DNA of 64,000 bases from Lelliottia nimipressuralis (GTDB taxonomy: Bacteria; Pseudomonadota; Gammaproteobacteria; Enterobacterales; Enterobacteriaceae). Position numbers and translations under genes: made by a program. Positions 31,947 to 42,680 of the stretch are shown in pieces. The stretch lies in NCBI RefSeq assembly GCF_004402045.1, contig NZ_SOMG01000016.1, forward strand, positions 1 to 64,000. The letters run 5' to 3'. A model generated the notes under the pieces. The model was not told the DNA's origin. It searched no databases and saw nothing but the letters and a program-made list of their open reading frames with translations. Position 1 is the first letter of the stretch, and each line of letters opens with the position of its first letter.

Positions 31947-32621
31947 TCAGGAACGGAATAGTCGTGAATATTGTGTTTCGTGCCGCGCAGAGGCGATGGC
32001 GGACAGCGGCGTAGCAGCCCCCAGCGCGTCATCACTGCGCAAAAATGCTTGTTCAAAACCCGCGGCAAAATGGTCGCTCAGCGCGATAATCAGCTGCTGT
32101 GCGGCCTGTTGCCCAAACGGCACCAGCTTGACGCCCGCCATCACCGCGCTCTCAATCCAGCTGTAGCCCAGGCTCAGAGCCAGCTCGCGCACGCTAATGC
32201 CCCAGCGTGCGCCGAGCCACGCCATGCCGCAGAGCTGGCTTTGCAGACACAGCGCTAACCACGCGGGCGAACAGTCAGGCTCCCAGCTTTTGATGAGACG
32301 CGTAAAGGCCGCTCCACGGTTGCGCTCCTCGTCGCGCAGCTCGCGCGTTTCCCGGCAGGCGAGCAGCCAGGACGTCCAGCGCGTGGCCGCCGGCAGATCG
32401 TCCTGCACGCAGGCCTGGCAGAGACGGTGAAACAGCGGCAGATCGACGCAGAAAAAGCTCTGCTCCATCTGCTGGATTTGCCAGAGTTTAAAGGCCTCGG
32501 CGTCGGTAACCCAGCCTGCTTCAACAGCCCATTCCAGCCCCTGCGACCAGGTAAACGACCCAACCGGCAGGCTGCTGCTCGAGAGCTGCATCAGGCGCAG
32601 CCACTGGCGGGAGCGTTCCAT
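31947..32621 (-). CDS. ureF: Urease accessory protein UreF
   Basis: The 224-residue all-helical protein ([20 protein letters not shown] and [20 protein letters not shown]) joins UreD and UreG on the apo-urease for nickel insertion. Its ATG overlaps the stop of the HupE/UreJ gene by one base, so the two are translationally coupled. Confidence 0.96.
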   Translation of the reverse strand: MERSRQWLRLMQLSSSSLPVGSFTWSQGLEWAVEAGWVTDAEAFKLWQIQQMEQSFFCVDLPLFHRLCQACVQDDLPAATRWTSWLLACRETRELRDEERNRGAAFTRLIKSWEPDCSPAWLALCLQSQLCGMAWLGARWGISVRELALSLGYSWIESAVMAGVKLVPFGQQAAQQLIIALSDHFAAGFEQAFLRSDDALGAATPLSAIASARHETQYSRLFRS

Positions 32622-33160
32622 CAGCTCATCAACGCCAGAAGGGCAGAGACGATCAGCCCGCCGCCGAAGGTTTTACGCAGGCCGTCGTGACGGCGCAGCA
32701 GCAATCCTGCGGCGAAACTGACGCACAGCACCGTGGCGCTGGCGAGCATAAACCCGCTGGTGAAGAGCCAGAAGCTATGGCCGGACATCTCCACGCCGTG
32801 CGCCCAGCCGTGGAACATCGCCAGCGCGGGCACTGCCAGCAGCAGACGGTTTTCGGTTTTAAACATCATCACGCCGCAGACCGCCAGCGAGGCGATAATC
32901 AGCATCTCCATGCCGCTAAAGCCGCCGAGCAGGCTGCCCGCAACGGCGCCGACAAGCATCATCCCGAGGGTGGCAAACGGCAGCAGGAGTTTGCGACCGC
33001 TCAGCGCCGAGAGCACGCCTGCGCCCGCCAGCATCAGCAGGTGATCGAGCCCGGTCAGCGGGTGGAGAAAACCGGCCTGAAAGCTGTCGGCGCCGTGGCC
33101 GGGGTGGGCGAGCGCCGGAACGGAAAAGGCCAGAAGCAGCAGAGGTAAATACTTACGCAT
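32621..33160 (-). CDS. ureJ: HupE/UreJ-family nickel permease
   Basis: The 179-residue membrane protein has a signal peptide ending ALA, then [20 protein letters not shown] and DHLLML, whose histidines and Asp match the HupE/UreJ nickel-binding motif. Several further spans include [19 protein letters not shown]. It lies between ureE and ureF and probably supplies nickel across the membrane. This eight-gene form with ureJ differs from the seven-gene Klebsiella operon. Confidence 0.93.
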   Translation of the reverse strand: MRKYLPLLLLAFSVPALAHPGHGADSFQAGFLHPLTGLDHLLMLAGAGVLSALSGRKLLLPFATLGMMLVGAVAGSLLGGFSGMEMLIIASLAVCGVMMFKTENRLLLAVPALAMFHGWAHGVEMSGHSFWLFTSGFMLASATVLCVSFAAGLLLRRHDGLRKTFGGGLIVSALLALMS

Positions 33161-33169
33161 GATTAATCC

Positions 33170-33628
33170 TTAATGTGAATGAGCGTGAGAGTGGCTGTGG
33201 GCATCGCTGGTGTAAGCGCCCGCTTCCGGTTCAAACGGCAGGCTGGCGTAGGCCACTTCCAGCCCGAACTGGCGCAGCATGTCGTCGAGAACGTGATCGT
33301 GGTGATAGCGCAGCTCGCCGGGCATGATCTGCAGCGGCACGTGGCGGTTGCCCAGGTGGTAGCAGGCGCGGGCGAGCAGGAACGGATCGGCGCAGCGCAC
33401 CACGGAGACGGACTCCGGGGCGGCGATCACTTCGATCACTTCGCTGCCGTCGTCGGTGGTTAGCAGATCGCCCCCGCGCAGCAGCAGGCCGCGCGGCAGC
33501 ATCAGCCCGGCTTCGCGGCCGTCGTTGAGCGATACGCGGGCGCGGCTTTTCACCCGCACGTCAATCGGCAGCGTGACGCTGGCGGTAATCGGGTGCGCAT
33601 GGTCCAGGCGTTGGGTTAAATAGATCAT
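33170..33628 (-). CDS. ureE: Urease nickel metallochaperone UreE
   Basis: The 152-residue protein starts MIYLTQRLDHAHPITASVTL. CYHLGNRHVPLQIMPGELRY and HHDHVL carry the conserved metal-site His, and the C-terminus is a short histidine-rich tail (DAHSHSHAHSH). It hands nickel to the UreDFG complex. ATG 33628 is chosen from spacing to GAGGAG; two further ATG/GTG codons lie directly before it. Confidence 0.96.
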   Translation of the reverse strand: MIYLTQRLDHAHPITASVTLPIDVRVKSRARVSLNDGREAGLMLPRGLLLRGGDLLTTDDGSEVIEVIAAPESVSVVRCADPFLLARACYHLGNRHVPLQIMPGELRYHHDHVLDDMLRQFGLEVAYASLPFEPEAGAYTSDAHSHSHAHSH

Positions 33629-33637
33629 CATCACTCC

Positions 33638-35341
33638 TCAAAACAGGAAATAGCGTTGCGCCATCGGCAGAACGTCAGCCGGTTCGCTGGTAATCAGTTC
33701 GCCGTCGACGCGCACCTCGTAGGTTTGCGAATCGACGGTGATATTCGGCTGCAGGCCGTTGTGGATCATGTCCGCTTTTTTGACCGTCCGGCAGCCTTTC
33801 ACCACCGCCGTGGCGCTCTGCAGGTTAAGCCGTTGCGGGATGCCGTTGGCACTGGCGGCCTGCGAGACAAACGTCAGCCGGGTGGCGTGGCGCGCGGCAC
33901 CCAGCGCGCCAAACATCGGGCGATAATGCACCGGCTGCGGCGTGGGAATAGAGGCGTTGATATCGCCCATCGGCGCGCAGGCGATCATCCCGCCCTTGAC
34001 GATGGTGGCGGGTTTGACGCCGAAGAACGCCGGGGACCAGACCACTAAATCCGCCAGCTTGCCCGCCTCGATGGAACCCACTTCATGGGCGATGCCGTGC
34101 GTCAGCGCCGGGTTAATGGTGTATTTGGCGACATAGCGCTTCACGCGGAAATTGTCGTTTTCGCCAGTCTCTTCCGGCAGGGCGCCGCGCTGGACCTTCA
34201 TGCGGTGCGCCACCTGCCAGGTGCGGATAATCACTTCCCCTACGCGGCCCATTGCCTGAGAGTCTGACGAGGTGAGTGAAAACGCGCCGATATCGTGCAG
34301 CACGTCTTCGGCGGCGATGGTTTCCCGGCGAATGCGCGATTCGGCAAAGGCGACATCTTCGGCGATATCCGGATCGAGGTGATGACACACCATCAGCATG
34401 TCGAGATGCTCGTCGATGGTATTCACCGTGTAGGGCAGCGTCGGGTTGGTGGAAGAGGGCAGAATATTCGGGTGTGCGCAGGCGGTAATAATATCCGGCG
34501 CATGGCCGCCGCCCGCCCCTTCGGTGTGAAAGGTGTGGATGGTGCGCCCGCCAATGGCGGCCAGCGTGTCTTCCACAAATCCGGACTCGTTCAGCGTGTC
34601 GCTGTGCAGCGCCACCTGAATATCCATCTCTTCAGCCACCTCCAGCGAGCAGTTGATTGCCGCAGGCGTCGCGCCCCAGTCTTCGTGGATCTTCAGCCCA
34701 ATGGCGCCGGCTGCGATTTGCTCGCGCAGGGCCTCCGGGTTTGAACCGTTGCCCTTGCCGAGCAGGCCGATATTGACCGGCAAGGTATCAGCAGCCTGTA
34801 GCATGCGGGCGATATACCACGGCCCCGGCGTGCAGGTGGTGGCGTTGGTGCCCGCCGCGGGCCCGGTACCGCCGCCGATCATGGTCGTGACGCCGGAGAC
34901 CAGCGCCTCTTCCGCCTGTTGCGGGCAGATCCAGTGGATGTGGGTGTCGATCCCGCCGGCGGTGACGATCTTCCCTTCGGCGGCGATCGCTTCCGTCGCG
35001 GCGCCAATTGGGATCGTTACGCCGGGCTGAATATCCGGGTTACCGGCTTTACCGACGGCAAAGATCCGCCCGTTCTTCACGCCGATATCGGCCTTTACGA
35101 TCCCCCAGTGATCGACGATCAGCGCGTTGGTCAGCACCAGATCCACGCAGTCGTCTGCGGTCATCTGCCCCTGACCCATGCCGTCGCGGATCACTTTCCC
35201 GCCGCCGAACTTGACCTCTTCACCGTAGATCGTGAGATCGTCTTCCACTTCGATCCACAGCTCGCTGTCGGCCAGCCGCACTTTATCGCCGGTGGTAGGG
35301 CCGAACATATCGGCGTAAGCCTGGCGCGAAATCTCAGCCAT
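33638..35341 (-). CDS. ureC: Urease alpha subunit (catalytic)
   Basis: The 567-residue catalytic subunit hydrolyses urea to ammonia and carbamate at a two-nickel centre. Active-site elements are all visible: [14 protein letters not shown] (nickel His pair), [17 protein letters not shown] with the carbamylated lysine, and the flap Cys-His in [20 protein letters not shown]. Length is that of the Klebsiella protein. It overlaps ureB by 8 bases. Confidence 0.98.
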   Translation of the reverse strand: MAEISRQAYADMFGPTTGDKVRLADSELWIEVEDDLTIYGEEVKFGGGKVIRDGMGQGQMTADDCVDLVLTNALIVDHWGIVKADIGVKNGRIFAVGKAGNPDIQPGVTIPIGAATEAIAAEGKIVTAGGIDTHIHWICPQQAEEALVSGVTTMIGGGTGPAAGTNATTCTPGPWYIARMLQAADTLPVNIGLLGKGNGSNPEALREQIAAGAIGLKIHEDWGATPAAINCSLEVAEEMDIQVALHSDTLNESGFVEDTLAAIGGRTIHTFHTEGAGGGHAPDIITACAHPNILPSSTNPTLPYTVNTIDEHLDMLMVCHHLDPDIAEDVAFAESRIRRETIAAEDVLHDIGAFSLTSSDSQAMGRVGEVIIRTWQVAHRMKVQRGALPEETGENDNFRVKRYVAKYTINPALTHGIAHEVGSIEAGKLADLVVWSPAFFGVKPATIVKGGMIACAPMGDINASIPTPQPVHYRPMFGALGAARHATRLTFVSQAASANGIPQRLNLQSATAVVKGCRTVKKADMIHNGLQPNITVDSQTYEVRVDGELITSEPADVLPMAQRYFLF

Positions 35342-35648
35342 TTTTCACCTCTCCCATTACCTCGCCGCGAAAACCGACTATGCGCTGCGCCCCTGTAACC
35401 TGTACCAGCGTCACTTCGCGCTTCTGGCCGGGTTCAAAACGTACGGCGGTGCCCGCCGGAATATTCAGCCGGTAGCCTTTGGTGGTTTCCCGGTTAAACT
35501 TCAGCGCCGGGTTGACCTCGTAAAAGTGGTAGTGCGATCCGACCTGGATCGGCCGGTCACCGTGGTTTTCGACGATGACGCGCCGGGTTTCTCGCCCGAC
35601 GTTGAGGGCGATATTGCCGGGCTTGATCTGGTATTCGCCTGGGATCAT
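35334..35648 (-). CDS. ureB: Urease beta subunit
   Basis: The 104-residue subunit ([20 protein letters not shown], then [20 protein letters not shown]) assembles with UreA and UreC into the (ABC)3 enzyme. The ATG at 35648 matches relatives; a GTG lies immediately upstream. The C-terminus overlaps the ureC start. Confidence 0.97.
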   Translation of the reverse strand: MIPGEYQIKPGNIALNVGRETRRVIVENHGDRPIQVGSHYHFYEVNPALKFNRETTKGYRLNIPAGTAVRFEPGQKREVTLVQVTGAQRIVGFRGEVMGEVKNG

Positions 35649-35658
35649 CACGCGCTCC

Positions 35659-35961
35659 TTAGACGATCGGGTTGTGGACGGTGACGAGCTTGGATCCGTC
35701 CGGGAAGGTCGCTTCGACCTGAATATTCGGGATCATCTCCGGCACGCCCTCCATCACCTGGTCGCGCGTCAGAACGTGGCGGCCCGCTTCCATCAGTGAG
35801 GCGACGGTTTCGCCATCGCGCGCGCCTTCCATAATGAAAGCGCTGATCAGCGCGACCGATTCCGGGTAATTGAGCTTTACCCCGCGCGCAAGGCGGCGTT
35901 CGGCAACCAGCGCGGCGGTGAACAGCAACAGCTTGTCTTTTTCTCTGGGGGTCAGTTCCAT
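35659..35961 (-). CDS. ureA: Urease gamma subunit
   Basis: The 100-residue subunit ([20 protein letters not shown], then [19 protein letters not shown] and [20 protein letters not shown]) has exactly the usual length. It is the first structural gene after ureD. Confidence 0.98.
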   Translation of the reverse strand: MELTPREKDKLLLFTAALVAERRLARGVKLNYPESVALISAFIMEGARDGETVASLMEAGRHVLTRDQVMEGVPEMIPNIQVEATFPDGSKLVTVHNPIV

Positions 35962-35971
35962 AACGTTTCTC

Positions 35972-36799
35972 TTATGTCTGCCAGATACGCGGCGAACAGG
36001 CGGTTTTTGTGGTGAGAAGCGGGCGAAGCGACTGCCAGATGTCGCGCATCACCCGCTGACAAATCAGGTTATCGTGGGAGAGAAAACGCACCGACAGCAG
36101 ATCGTCAGTGAGCGTTGCGCCGGCAAAGGTACCCAGCGGGGCGAGCAGTTCGCGCACCGTGTCGAGGTGCGCTTCCCCGGCTGGATAAAACAGCAGCGTG
36201 CCAAGCCACGGATGCCCGGCAACGGGCGTGAGATCGCCGTCGCTGAGATGCTGGCGCTCAATCAGGCGCGGCGCGTCGTCGACCCAGACCTCAAGACGGC
36301 TCTCCAGCGTGCCGTGGCTGAAGGTCTCATCGATCACCGGGCGCCCCAGGCAGTACAGCTCCCACGCCAGCAGCGTGCTGGACGCCTTCAGGTGGAAGAT
36401 GGAACGCAGCGCGGCATTCGCGCCGGGAAAGACAATGGTGTCCTGCGGCAGCCACTCGAGCGTGGAGCCATCATCGAGATAAAAGTGCTGATTAAGGCGT
36501 GCCAGCGGGCCGCTGCTGCGATAGAACTTGCTGGCGCCGGGCATGGTGATGAGCGCGTGGCTGTTGGCGTCCAGCCGGACAGAAATATCCAGCGTATCGC
36601 CGCCCACAACGCCACCAGGTGGGTGCAGCAGATAGAGATGGCAGGTTTCACCTTCTGGATAAAACGGACGCTGAACGGTAAGCGGCCCGAGGTGATGAGC
36701 AGAGTGCAGGAGGGTTTTCTCAGGGGTATGACAAAACTGCAGGGCAAGCGACGCCTGCCAGCCTTTATACGTATTATCAGTGACCTGAGCTGCTAACAT
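35972..36799 (-). CDS. ureD: Urease accessory protein UreD
   Basis: The 275-residue scaffold binds apo-urease and recruits UreF and Ure[41 protein letters not shown] and [20 protein letters not shown] are conserved blocks. It starts the operon. The 144 bases upstream contain its promoter and a REP unit; no nearby ureR-type regulator is seen, so urea induction is not suggested here. Confidence 0.96.
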   Translation of the reverse strand: MLAAQVTDNTYKGWQASLALQFCHTPEKTLLHSAHHLGPLTVQRPFYPEGETCHLYLLHPPGGVVGGDTLDISVRLDANSHALITMPGASKFYRSSGPLARLNQHFYLDDGSTLEWLPQDTIVFPGANAALRSIFHLKASSTLLAWELYCLGRPVIDETFSHGTLESRLEVWVDDAPRLIERQHLSDGDLTPVAGHPWLGTLLFYPAGEAHLDTVRELLAPLGTFAGATLTDDLLSVRFLSHDNLICQRVMRDIWQSLRPLLTTKTACSPRIWQT

Positions 36800-36908
36800 G
36801 CTGCATCCATCTGCTCATCATCGGGGTCGTTTCAGTATGCCCTGGCAGAATTGAAGGCTGTCATATGAGTCGCTTATGGATAAAAAACGGGACGGTTTCA
36901 GTAATATA

Positions 36909-36935
36909 GGCCGGGTAAGCTCAGCGCCACCCGGC
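36909..36935. repeat. REP element between ureD and the MFS gene
   Basis: GCCGGGTAAGCTCAGCGCCA then CCCGGC is a single REP-type palindrome in the 143-base gap between ureD and the MFS gene. Confidence 0.8.
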
Positions 36936-36943
36936 AAGAAAGG

Positions 36944-38410
36944 CTAGCGGTAATCCTCTGCATCCACATCATATCCGGACGGTTCCCAGCGGATCGCCAG
37001 CAGCGACGCCAGGCCGATAAACGGCGCCAGCGCAATCACCCAGAACACGGCGGTATCCAGCGAGGCAACCAGCAGCGGGAACAGGAATAGCGACAGCGTC
37101 GAGCTGCTGCGCATCAGCGTCTGGTTGAGGCCCACGCCGACGCCGCGCAGCGAGGTCGGGTAGCTCAGCGAGGCAAACGTCATGGTATGCGCGCCCGGCC
37201 CAAAGCCCTGGCCGAACAGGAATAACGCCAGCATCCCGACGGCAACCACACCTTCCGCTGCGCCTTCAGGTCGTCCTACCAGCGCCAGCCCGAGCAGCGC
37301 AACCAGCTGGCAGGCATAGCCCGCAAGTGACATCCGCCAGGCACCGAAGCGAGGCACGTAGCGTACCGCCAGCAGCCCGCCGACGAAGGCAAATAGCAGG
37401 TTAAGTACCAGAGAAATCAGAATGGTGGTGAGCATCGACTGGACAAAGAAGCTGGAGATGATCACCGGCAGACCAAACGCCACGGCGTTATAGGCGAAGG
37501 AAGAGACGACAGACAGCAGCGTGGCGAGCGTCGTGCGGCGTAAATAGATTCCGCGGAACAGGTTCAGGTAGTTTGACCATTTTGCCTTGTTGACCACGGG
37601 CGCTGGCTGGCTGAGCGCGTCCTGCGGCACGTGGGCATTGATGTTATAGGACTGGCGCAGGATCGAGGCTGCCTCTTTCAGGTTGCCCTGATTCGCTGCC
37701 CAGACCGGCGATTCGCTCATATAGCGGCTGCGGATGGCGATAATCACCAGCGCCGGCACCGCGCCAAAGCCCAGAATCAAACGCCATAGCCAGTCGCTGT
37801 GGCTTTCCGGCAGTACGGCGTAGAAGAAGAGCACCAGCAGGTAGGAGATGCTGATGGCGGCATACCAGGTAGGGCACCACATTGCGACGCTGGAGGCCTT
37901 ATTCCCCGGGCCTTTGAGTTTGGCAAACTCGCTCAGAAACGCCATCGCCACGGGAAGGTCGATCCCCACGCCGAGACCCATCACAAAGCGGGCGCCCGCC
38001 AGCGCGTATTCGTTGGGCGCCAGCGCACAGGCGATGGCGGCCACCACGAAGAAGAGCATGTCGGCCATAAAGACCCGGTAGCGGCCAATCTTGTCCGTAA
38101 GATATCCGCCGAGCAGCGCCCCGACAATAGCCCCGAAGGTAATGGCCGAGGCCACCATGCCGGTGCCTGCTGGCGTGAGGTTAAATTCGCGGGTAATGTC
38201 TTTTATGCCGAAGGCCAGCGCGCCGAGGTCGTAGGCATCGAGGAAAATACCGCCCAGCGCGATACCGATGACGATACGCGCATTCGCCCGTCCCTGAGAA
38301 CCATGATTGACCAGCCGCGAGACGTCAGCGGCGCTGCGTACCCAATGGACGTCGCCATCCGCTGAATGTTGTGGTGTTGAAAGGGGAGTGGTGTCTGTAA
38401 TGTCTGCCAT
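36944..38410 (-). CDS. MFS transporter, sugar/metabolite:H+ symporter type
   Basis: The 488-residue protein has twelve predicted spans and the sugar-porter signatures: GGYLTDKIGRYRVFMADMLF between spans 2 and 3, and FVMGLGVGIDLPVAMAFLSE after span 4. The first 50 residues are hydrophilic. The substrate cannot be read from the sequence. It lies between the urease operon and plsY in the same direction, but 143 bases and a REP unit separate it from ureD, so a shared urea or nickel role is not supported. Confidence 0.88.
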   Translation of the reverse strand: MADITDTTPLSTPQHSADGDVHWVRSAADVSRLVNHGSQGRANARIVIGIALGGIFLDAYDLGALAFGIKDITREFNLTPAGTGMVASAITFGAIVGALLGGYLTDKIGRYRVFMADMLFFVVAAIACALAPNEYALAGARFVMGLGVGIDLPVAMAFLSEFAKLKGPGNKASSVAMWCPTWYAAISISYLLVLFFYAVLPESHSDWLWRLILGFGAVPALVIIAIRSRYMSESPVWAANQGNLKEAASILRQSYNINAHVPQDALSQPAPVVNKAKWSNYLNLFRGIYLRRTTLATLLSVVSSFAYNAVAFGLPVIISSFFVQSMLTTILISLVLNLLFAFVGGLLAVRYVPRFGAWRMSLAGYACQLVALLGLALVGRPEGAAEGVVAVGMLALFLFGQGFGPGAHTMTFASLSYPTSLRGVGVGLNQTLMRSSSTLSLFLFPLLVASLDTAVFWVIALAPFIGLASLLAIRWEPSGYDVDAEDYR

Positions 38411-38494
38411 TTTCTTCTAATGTGGTTGTGTTGTGTCTCTAACAGTTACCACAGGCAGAAGATGGCCAAAATCACATTTGGCTATAAGGCATAA

Positions 38495-39115
38495 CTAACC
38501 TTTCGGAGCGTCTTTTTTCTTCCTCTTGAGCTTCGTCCAGATTTTGGTCTCCTGACGACGCCACAGGCGCTGAATATTATCGTGATGGCGCAGCAGGATA
38601 AGGCAGGAGAGCATCGATACCGGGAAGGTAAACTGAGGTTTAAACCACCAGACGTAGAACGGGGCGATCAGCGCGCTGACAATGGCGCCCAGCGACGAAT
38701 AGCCGCTCAGAAGAATGGTCAGCAGCCAGGTACCGGCCATAACGCCGGTTAAGTCCCAGCCGATAGGCGCAATGGCGCCAAAAGCGGTAGCCACGCCTTT
38801 GCCACCTTTGAAGCCGAAGAATACGGGCCAGATGTGACCGACGCAGGCAGCAATAGCAATGAGCCCCAGCCAGAACGGCGTGACGCCCAGCGCATACGCG
38901 CCCCAGACGGGTAGCATTCCTTTCAGAACATCAAAAATCAAAACCGCTACGGCTGCTCCCTTGCCGCCAATTCGTAGTACGTTGGTCGCCCCCGGATTCC
39001 CGGAACCACTTTCACGCGGGTCAGGTAACCCGGCGATGCGGCAGACCAGAATGGCGCTGGAGATTGAGCCGCAAAGATAGGCGAGGATGATCATTCCAGG
39101 CGCGATTGCACTCAT
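38495..39115 (-). CDS. plsY: Acyl-phosphate:glycerol-3-phosphate acyltransferase PlsY
   Basis: The 206-residue membrane enzyme starts phospholipid synthesis. It has the three PlsY motifs, including [40 protein letters not shown] and a late RHHDNIQRL. The start at 39115 (MSAIAPGMI) matches E. coli; the longer frame from 39205 overlaps the promoter region. It is divergent from folB. Confidence 0.97.
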   Translation of the reverse strand: MSAIAPGMIILAYLCGSISSAILVCRIAGLPDPRESGSGNPGATNVLRIGGKGAAVAVLIFDVLKGMLPVWGAYALGVTPFWLGLIAIAACVGHIWPVFFGFKGGKGVATAFGAIAPIGWDLTGVMAGTWLLTILLSGYSSLGAIVSALIAPFYVWWFKPQFTFPVSMLSCLILLRHHDNIQRLWRRQETKIWTKLKRKKKDAPKG

Positions 39116-39222
39116 AACGCTGTTCCGTTTTGAAAATGTATCTGTATTCTCAGCATCTGTGGATAATACGCATAATTCGCCGGAAGTGGTATCCGGTTTA
39201 GCCAAAAAGCAGGCAGGTCGTG

Positions 39223-39591
39223 ATGGATATTGTATTTATAGAGCAACTTTCGGTAATCACCACAATTGGTGTTTACGACTGGGAACAGACCATCGAGCAG
39301 AAGCTGGTGTTCGATATCGAAATGGGCTGGGATAACCGCAAATCGGCAAAAAGCGATGACGTGAATGACTGTCTGAGCTATGCCGACATCAGTGAAACGG
39401 TCATCGCCCACGTTGAAGGGCAACGTTTTGCGCTCGTCGAACGGGTGGCTGAAGAAGTCGCAGAATTACTGCTGAATAAATTCAACTCACCGTGGGTGCG
39501 CATCAAGCTGAGCAAGCCGGGCGCGGTGGCGCGTGCCGCCAATGTGGGCGTTATCATCGAGCGTGGCACAAATCTGAAAGGAAAGATTTAA
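39223..39591 (+). CDS. folB: Dihydroneopterin aldolase
   Basis: The 122-residue folate enzyme ([20 protein letters not shown], then [20 protein letters not shown]) forms 6-hydroxymethyl-dihydropterin and glycolaldehyde. The ATG at 39223 follows a GTG; the E. coli start is used. The conserved C-terminal [20 protein letters not shown] is present. Confidence 0.97.
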   Translation: MDIVFIEQLSVITTIGVYDWEQTIEQKLVFDIEMGWDNRKSAKSDDVNDCLSYADISETVIAHVEGQRFALVERVAEEVAELLLNKFNSPWVRIKLSKPGAVARAANVGVIIERGTNLKGKI

Positions 39592-39696
39592 CGTCATAAT
39601 AGCTAAACCATTGTAGGTTATACCGGTCTTAAGGCTGTATCTTTCTCGGTTGTCTGTAGGGACACCGTTTTTTTATATCTTTTTAGGGGTTTATAG

Positions 39697-40518
39697 ATGA
39701 GCGATATGCACTCGCTGCTGGTGGCGGCAATACTGGGTGTGGTCGAAGGATTGACGGAATTTTTACCGGTTTCCAGTACGGGCCATATGATTATCGTTGG
39801 CCATCTGCTGGGCTTTGAAGGTGATACCGCTAAAACGTTTGAAGTGGTGATTCAGCTGGGGTCTATTCTGGCGGTAGTCGTGATGTTCTGGCGTCGCCTG
39901 TTTGGTCTGATCGGCATCCATTTTGGTCGTCCGCCTCAGCACGAAGGGGCCGGTAAAGGGCGTTTGTCACTGATCCATATTCTGCTCGGGATGGTCCCTG
40001 CAGTGGTGCTGGGTCTGGTTTTCCACGACGCCATTAAATCTCTGTTTAACCCGATTAACGTGATGTACGCGCTGGTGGTGGGGGGCTTCCTGCTGATCGC
40101 CGCAGAAGTGCTGAAGCCAAAAACGCCGCGCGCGGAAGGTCTGGACGATATGACGTATCGTCAGGCATTTATCATTGGCTGCTTCCAGTGTCTGGCGCTG
40201 TGGCCGGGCTTCTCGCGTTCAGGCGCAACCATCTCCGGCGGGATGCTGATGGGCGTAAGCCGTTACGCCGCATCCGAGTTTTCGTTCCTGCTGGCGGTGC
40301 CGATGATGATGGGTGCAACCGTACTCGACGTCTATAAGAGCTATCACTTCCTGACGGCTGGCGATATTCCAATGTTCGCCGTTGGCTTCATCACCGCGTT
40401 TATCGTGGCGCTGATTGCCATCAAAACCTTCCTGCAGTTGATTAAGCGTATCTCGTTTATTCCGTTCGCGATCTATCGCTTTATCGTGGCGGCTGCGGTG
40501 TACGTGGTCTTCTTCTGA
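39697..40518 (+). CDS. uppP: Undecaprenyl-diphosphatase UppP (BacA)
   Basis: The 273-residue integral membrane phosphatase recycles the undecaprenyl carrier for peptidoglycan and gives bacitracin tolerance. Motifs [20 protein letters not shown] and [15 protein letters not shown] carry the active-site Glu/Ser/His and Arg/Ser residues. Length and order are as in E. coli. Confidence 0.98.
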   Translation: MSDMHSLLVAAILGVVEGLTEFLPVSSTGHMIIVGHLLGFEGDTAKTFEVVIQLGSILAVVVMFWRRLFGLIGIHFGRPPQHEGAGKGRLSLIHILLGMVPAVVLGLVFHDAIKSLFNPINVMYALVVGGFLLIAAEVLKPKTPRAEGLDDMTYRQAFIIGCFQCLALWPGFSRSGATISGGMLMGVSRYAASEFSFLLAVPMMMGATVLDVYKSYHFLTAGDIPMFAVGFITAFIVALIAIKTFLQLIKRISFIPFAIYRFIVAAAVYVVFF

Positions 40519-40528
40519 CCGATTGCCC

Positions 40529-41770
40529 TCAGTCTTTTGGCTGAGGGCAATGCCGTTCCTTCCAGTCCGATACCACCTGAATTCGCCGTTTCGTGAGCTC
40601 TTCCCGAATCTCCGGTCCTTTGAATCCCGCATCAACAACGTCTTTCGTCGGCACCGCTTTCGCCACGTCCCAGGCTTTACGCAGTAAACGTCCCTGCGGG
40701 TAATCGCACGCTTCAAACCCGGTACGACCGCGCACGTCCGCTTCGCTGGTGAGCGCAATTTGCTCCACGCGCTGGGGTTTGCGCCAGGCGTCGATGTTAT
40801 CGAACAGCTTGACGATGGTGGCCGGCTTCAAAATCGGGAAGGTGTGGATCAGGTCGTGGAACTCGGCCACCAGTTTCGCCAGATCGCGGATCTCGTTCGG
40901 GACGCGCAGACGCTGGCACAGCCCTTCGACCAGCTTCACCCCAGCCGGGCCGTGTCCGTGGTGGCGAGGCCAGAATTCTTTTGGCGTTAAGCCTTTGCCG
41001 AGATCGTGGCACAGGGTGGAAAAACGCACGTCCACGTCGGGGCTGAGCATGGCCGCCATACTGAGCGTCATCAGCGTGTGCACGCCGGTATCAATTTCCG
41101 GATGCCATTTCGCCGGAGCAGGAACGCCAAACAGCGCGTCTATTTCCGGGAACAGCACCTTCAGTGCGCCGCAGTCGCGCAGGACCTGGAAAAAGACCTG
41201 CGGGTTACGCGTGGTGAGGGCATTTTCCGTCTCTTTCCAGACGCGCTCTGGTGTCAGGTGTGCAAGCTCGCCCGCCTCGGTCATGGCGGTCATCAGCGCC
41301 ATCGTCTCATCGGCAATACGGAAGCTGAGATGGGCATAACGCGCGGCAAAGCGCGCCACGCGCAGTACGCGGAGCGGATCTTCAGAAAACGCCGGGGAGA
41401 CGTGACGTAAAAGACGGTTGCGTAGATCGTCCTGGCCGCCATAAGCGTCAACGATCTGGCCGTTCTCGTCCTGCGCCAGCGCGTTGATGGTGAGATCGCG
41501 GCGCAGGAGATCTTGCTCTAGCGTGACATCCGGCGCGGCATAGCAGGTGAAGCCGGTATAGCCCGAACCTGATTTCCGCTCGGTACGCGCCAGGGCATAC
41601 TCTTCGCGGCTTTGCGGGTGCAAAAACACGGGAAAATCGCGGCCTACCTGCTGGTAGCCCGCGTCGAGCATCTCTTCAGGGGTGGCGCCAACCACCACCC
41701 AGTCTTTATCTTTGACCGGCAGACCTAACAACGCATCACGTACCGCACCACCGACCAGATAGCTCTTCAC
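40529..41770 (-). CDS. cca: CCA-adding enzyme (tRNA nucleotidyltransferase)
   Basis: The 413-residue enzyme repairs tRNA 3' CCA ends. It has the nucleotidyltransferase head ([20 protein letters not shown], then [15 protein letters not shown]) and a gammaproteobacterial HD domain ([20 protein letters not shown]) with phosphohydrolase activity. It is convergent with uppP with only 10 bases between the stop codons. Confidence 0.98.
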   Translation of the reverse strand: MKSYLVGGAVRDALLGLPVKDKDWVVVGATPEEMLDAGYQQVGRDFPVFLHPQSREEYALARTERKSGSGYTGFTCYAAPDVTLEQDLLRRDLTINALAQDENGQIVDAYGGQDDLRNRLLRHVSPAFSEDPLRVLRVARFAARYAHLSFRIADETMALMTAMTEAGELAHLTPERVWKETENALTTRNPQVFFQVLRDCGALKVLFPEIDALFGVPAPAKWHPEIDTGVHTLMTLSMAAMLSPDVDVRFSTLCHDLGKGLTPKEFWPRHHGHGPAGVKLVEGLCQRLRVPNEIRDLAKLVAEFHDLIHTFPILKPATIVKLFDNIDAWRKPQRVEQIALTSEADVRGRTGFEACDYPQGRLLRKAWDVAKAVPTKDVVDAGFKGPEIREELTKRRIQVVSDWKERHCPQPKD

Positions 41771-41830
41771 GCCTACACTCCCGTTTTCTCTTTTGGCAAG
41801 ATAATACGTAAGTCTGGCAGAGAAGACGAA

Positions 41831-42451
41831 TTAGTTCATCCAGCGGTCTTTACGCTTACGGCTTGGGATCAGATGCGGCAGAACCAGACCCAGTACCAGA
41901 CCGACGCCCAGAACGCCGCCGCCATACATAAACCACTGCATGATGATGGTGCGCTGTTTGTCATCAAGCTGCAGATTGGCGGCATTCACTTTCTTCTGCG
42001 CGACAATCAGCTCGTTTTTCAGTTTCTGGTTCTCTTCTTTCAGACCGTTAATCACACCGTCGCTTTGCGCGACTTTCTGCTGCATTTCAGCGGTGCGCTG
42101 GTTCCAGGTTCCGTCGATGTTGTTCAGCTTGTCGGTCAGGGTTTTCACCTGGTTTTCCAGGTCCGGGACGCGGGTGCGCAGGCTAGGCACGGTGCTTAGC
42201 TCTTTCAGCGGGATCCAGGAGGTACGACCGGTACTGTCGCGCACCTGGCCGTAGTTGGTGTCCGCGTTGGTCTGCACCAGCGTCACTTCCTCGCCGGCAT
42301 TCACCGTGCCCACGAGGCGATAATTATCTCCAGGGCCACTGCGTACCCAGGTGTTCAGTTCGTCAGAAACGTAACGCTTCTCTTCAGCGTGCACTGCGGT
42401 TGCGGCGCTAAAAGCGAGTAAAGTAAGTCCAATCAGGCGTAATTTAAGCAT
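41831..42451 (-). CDS. ygiM: SH3-domain membrane protein YgiM
   Basis: The 206-residue protein has a signal peptide (ending AVHA), a bacterial SH3 domain (WVRSGPGDNYRLVGTVNAGE), a long coiled coil (about 90-165) and a C-terminal membrane anchor (MYGGGVLGVGLVLGLVLPHL) with a basic tail. It matches E. coli YgiM. The molecular role is unknown; a periplasmic envelope role is inferred from topology. Confidence 0.95.
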   Translation of the reverse strand: MLKLRLIGLTLLAFSAATAVHAEEKRYVSDELNTWVRSGPGDNYRLVGTVNAGEEVTLVQTNADTNYGQVRDSTGRTSWIPLKELSTVPSLRTRVPDLENQVKTLTDKLNNIDGTWNQRTAEMQQKVAQSDGVINGLKEENQKLKNELIVAQKKVNAANLQLDDKQRTIIMQWFMYGGGVLGVGLVLGLVLPHLIPSRKRKDRWMN

Positions 42452-42680
42452 CATTAGTCGTTATTTTCATAAATAGTGGAACGATAGTAGTGGCAACAGT
42501 GTCTCTACGCAAAGCATTCGTCAGCAATCAGAATCATCTGTGTCACGACTCTATACATTTACGCCCGTCAAATTGCTCATTGCATGGCAATTTGGCGCAA
42601 AATACTATGTACTGACAAACAAATGGCGAGGAAGTTCGCCCTCATTGACGCGTCTGTGACGCCCGCAAAAGTACAAGGCT

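Noticed and set aside
35870-36796. A 308-residue open frame opposite ureD
   Set aside because: Antisense shadow of ureD, with no start signal or family.
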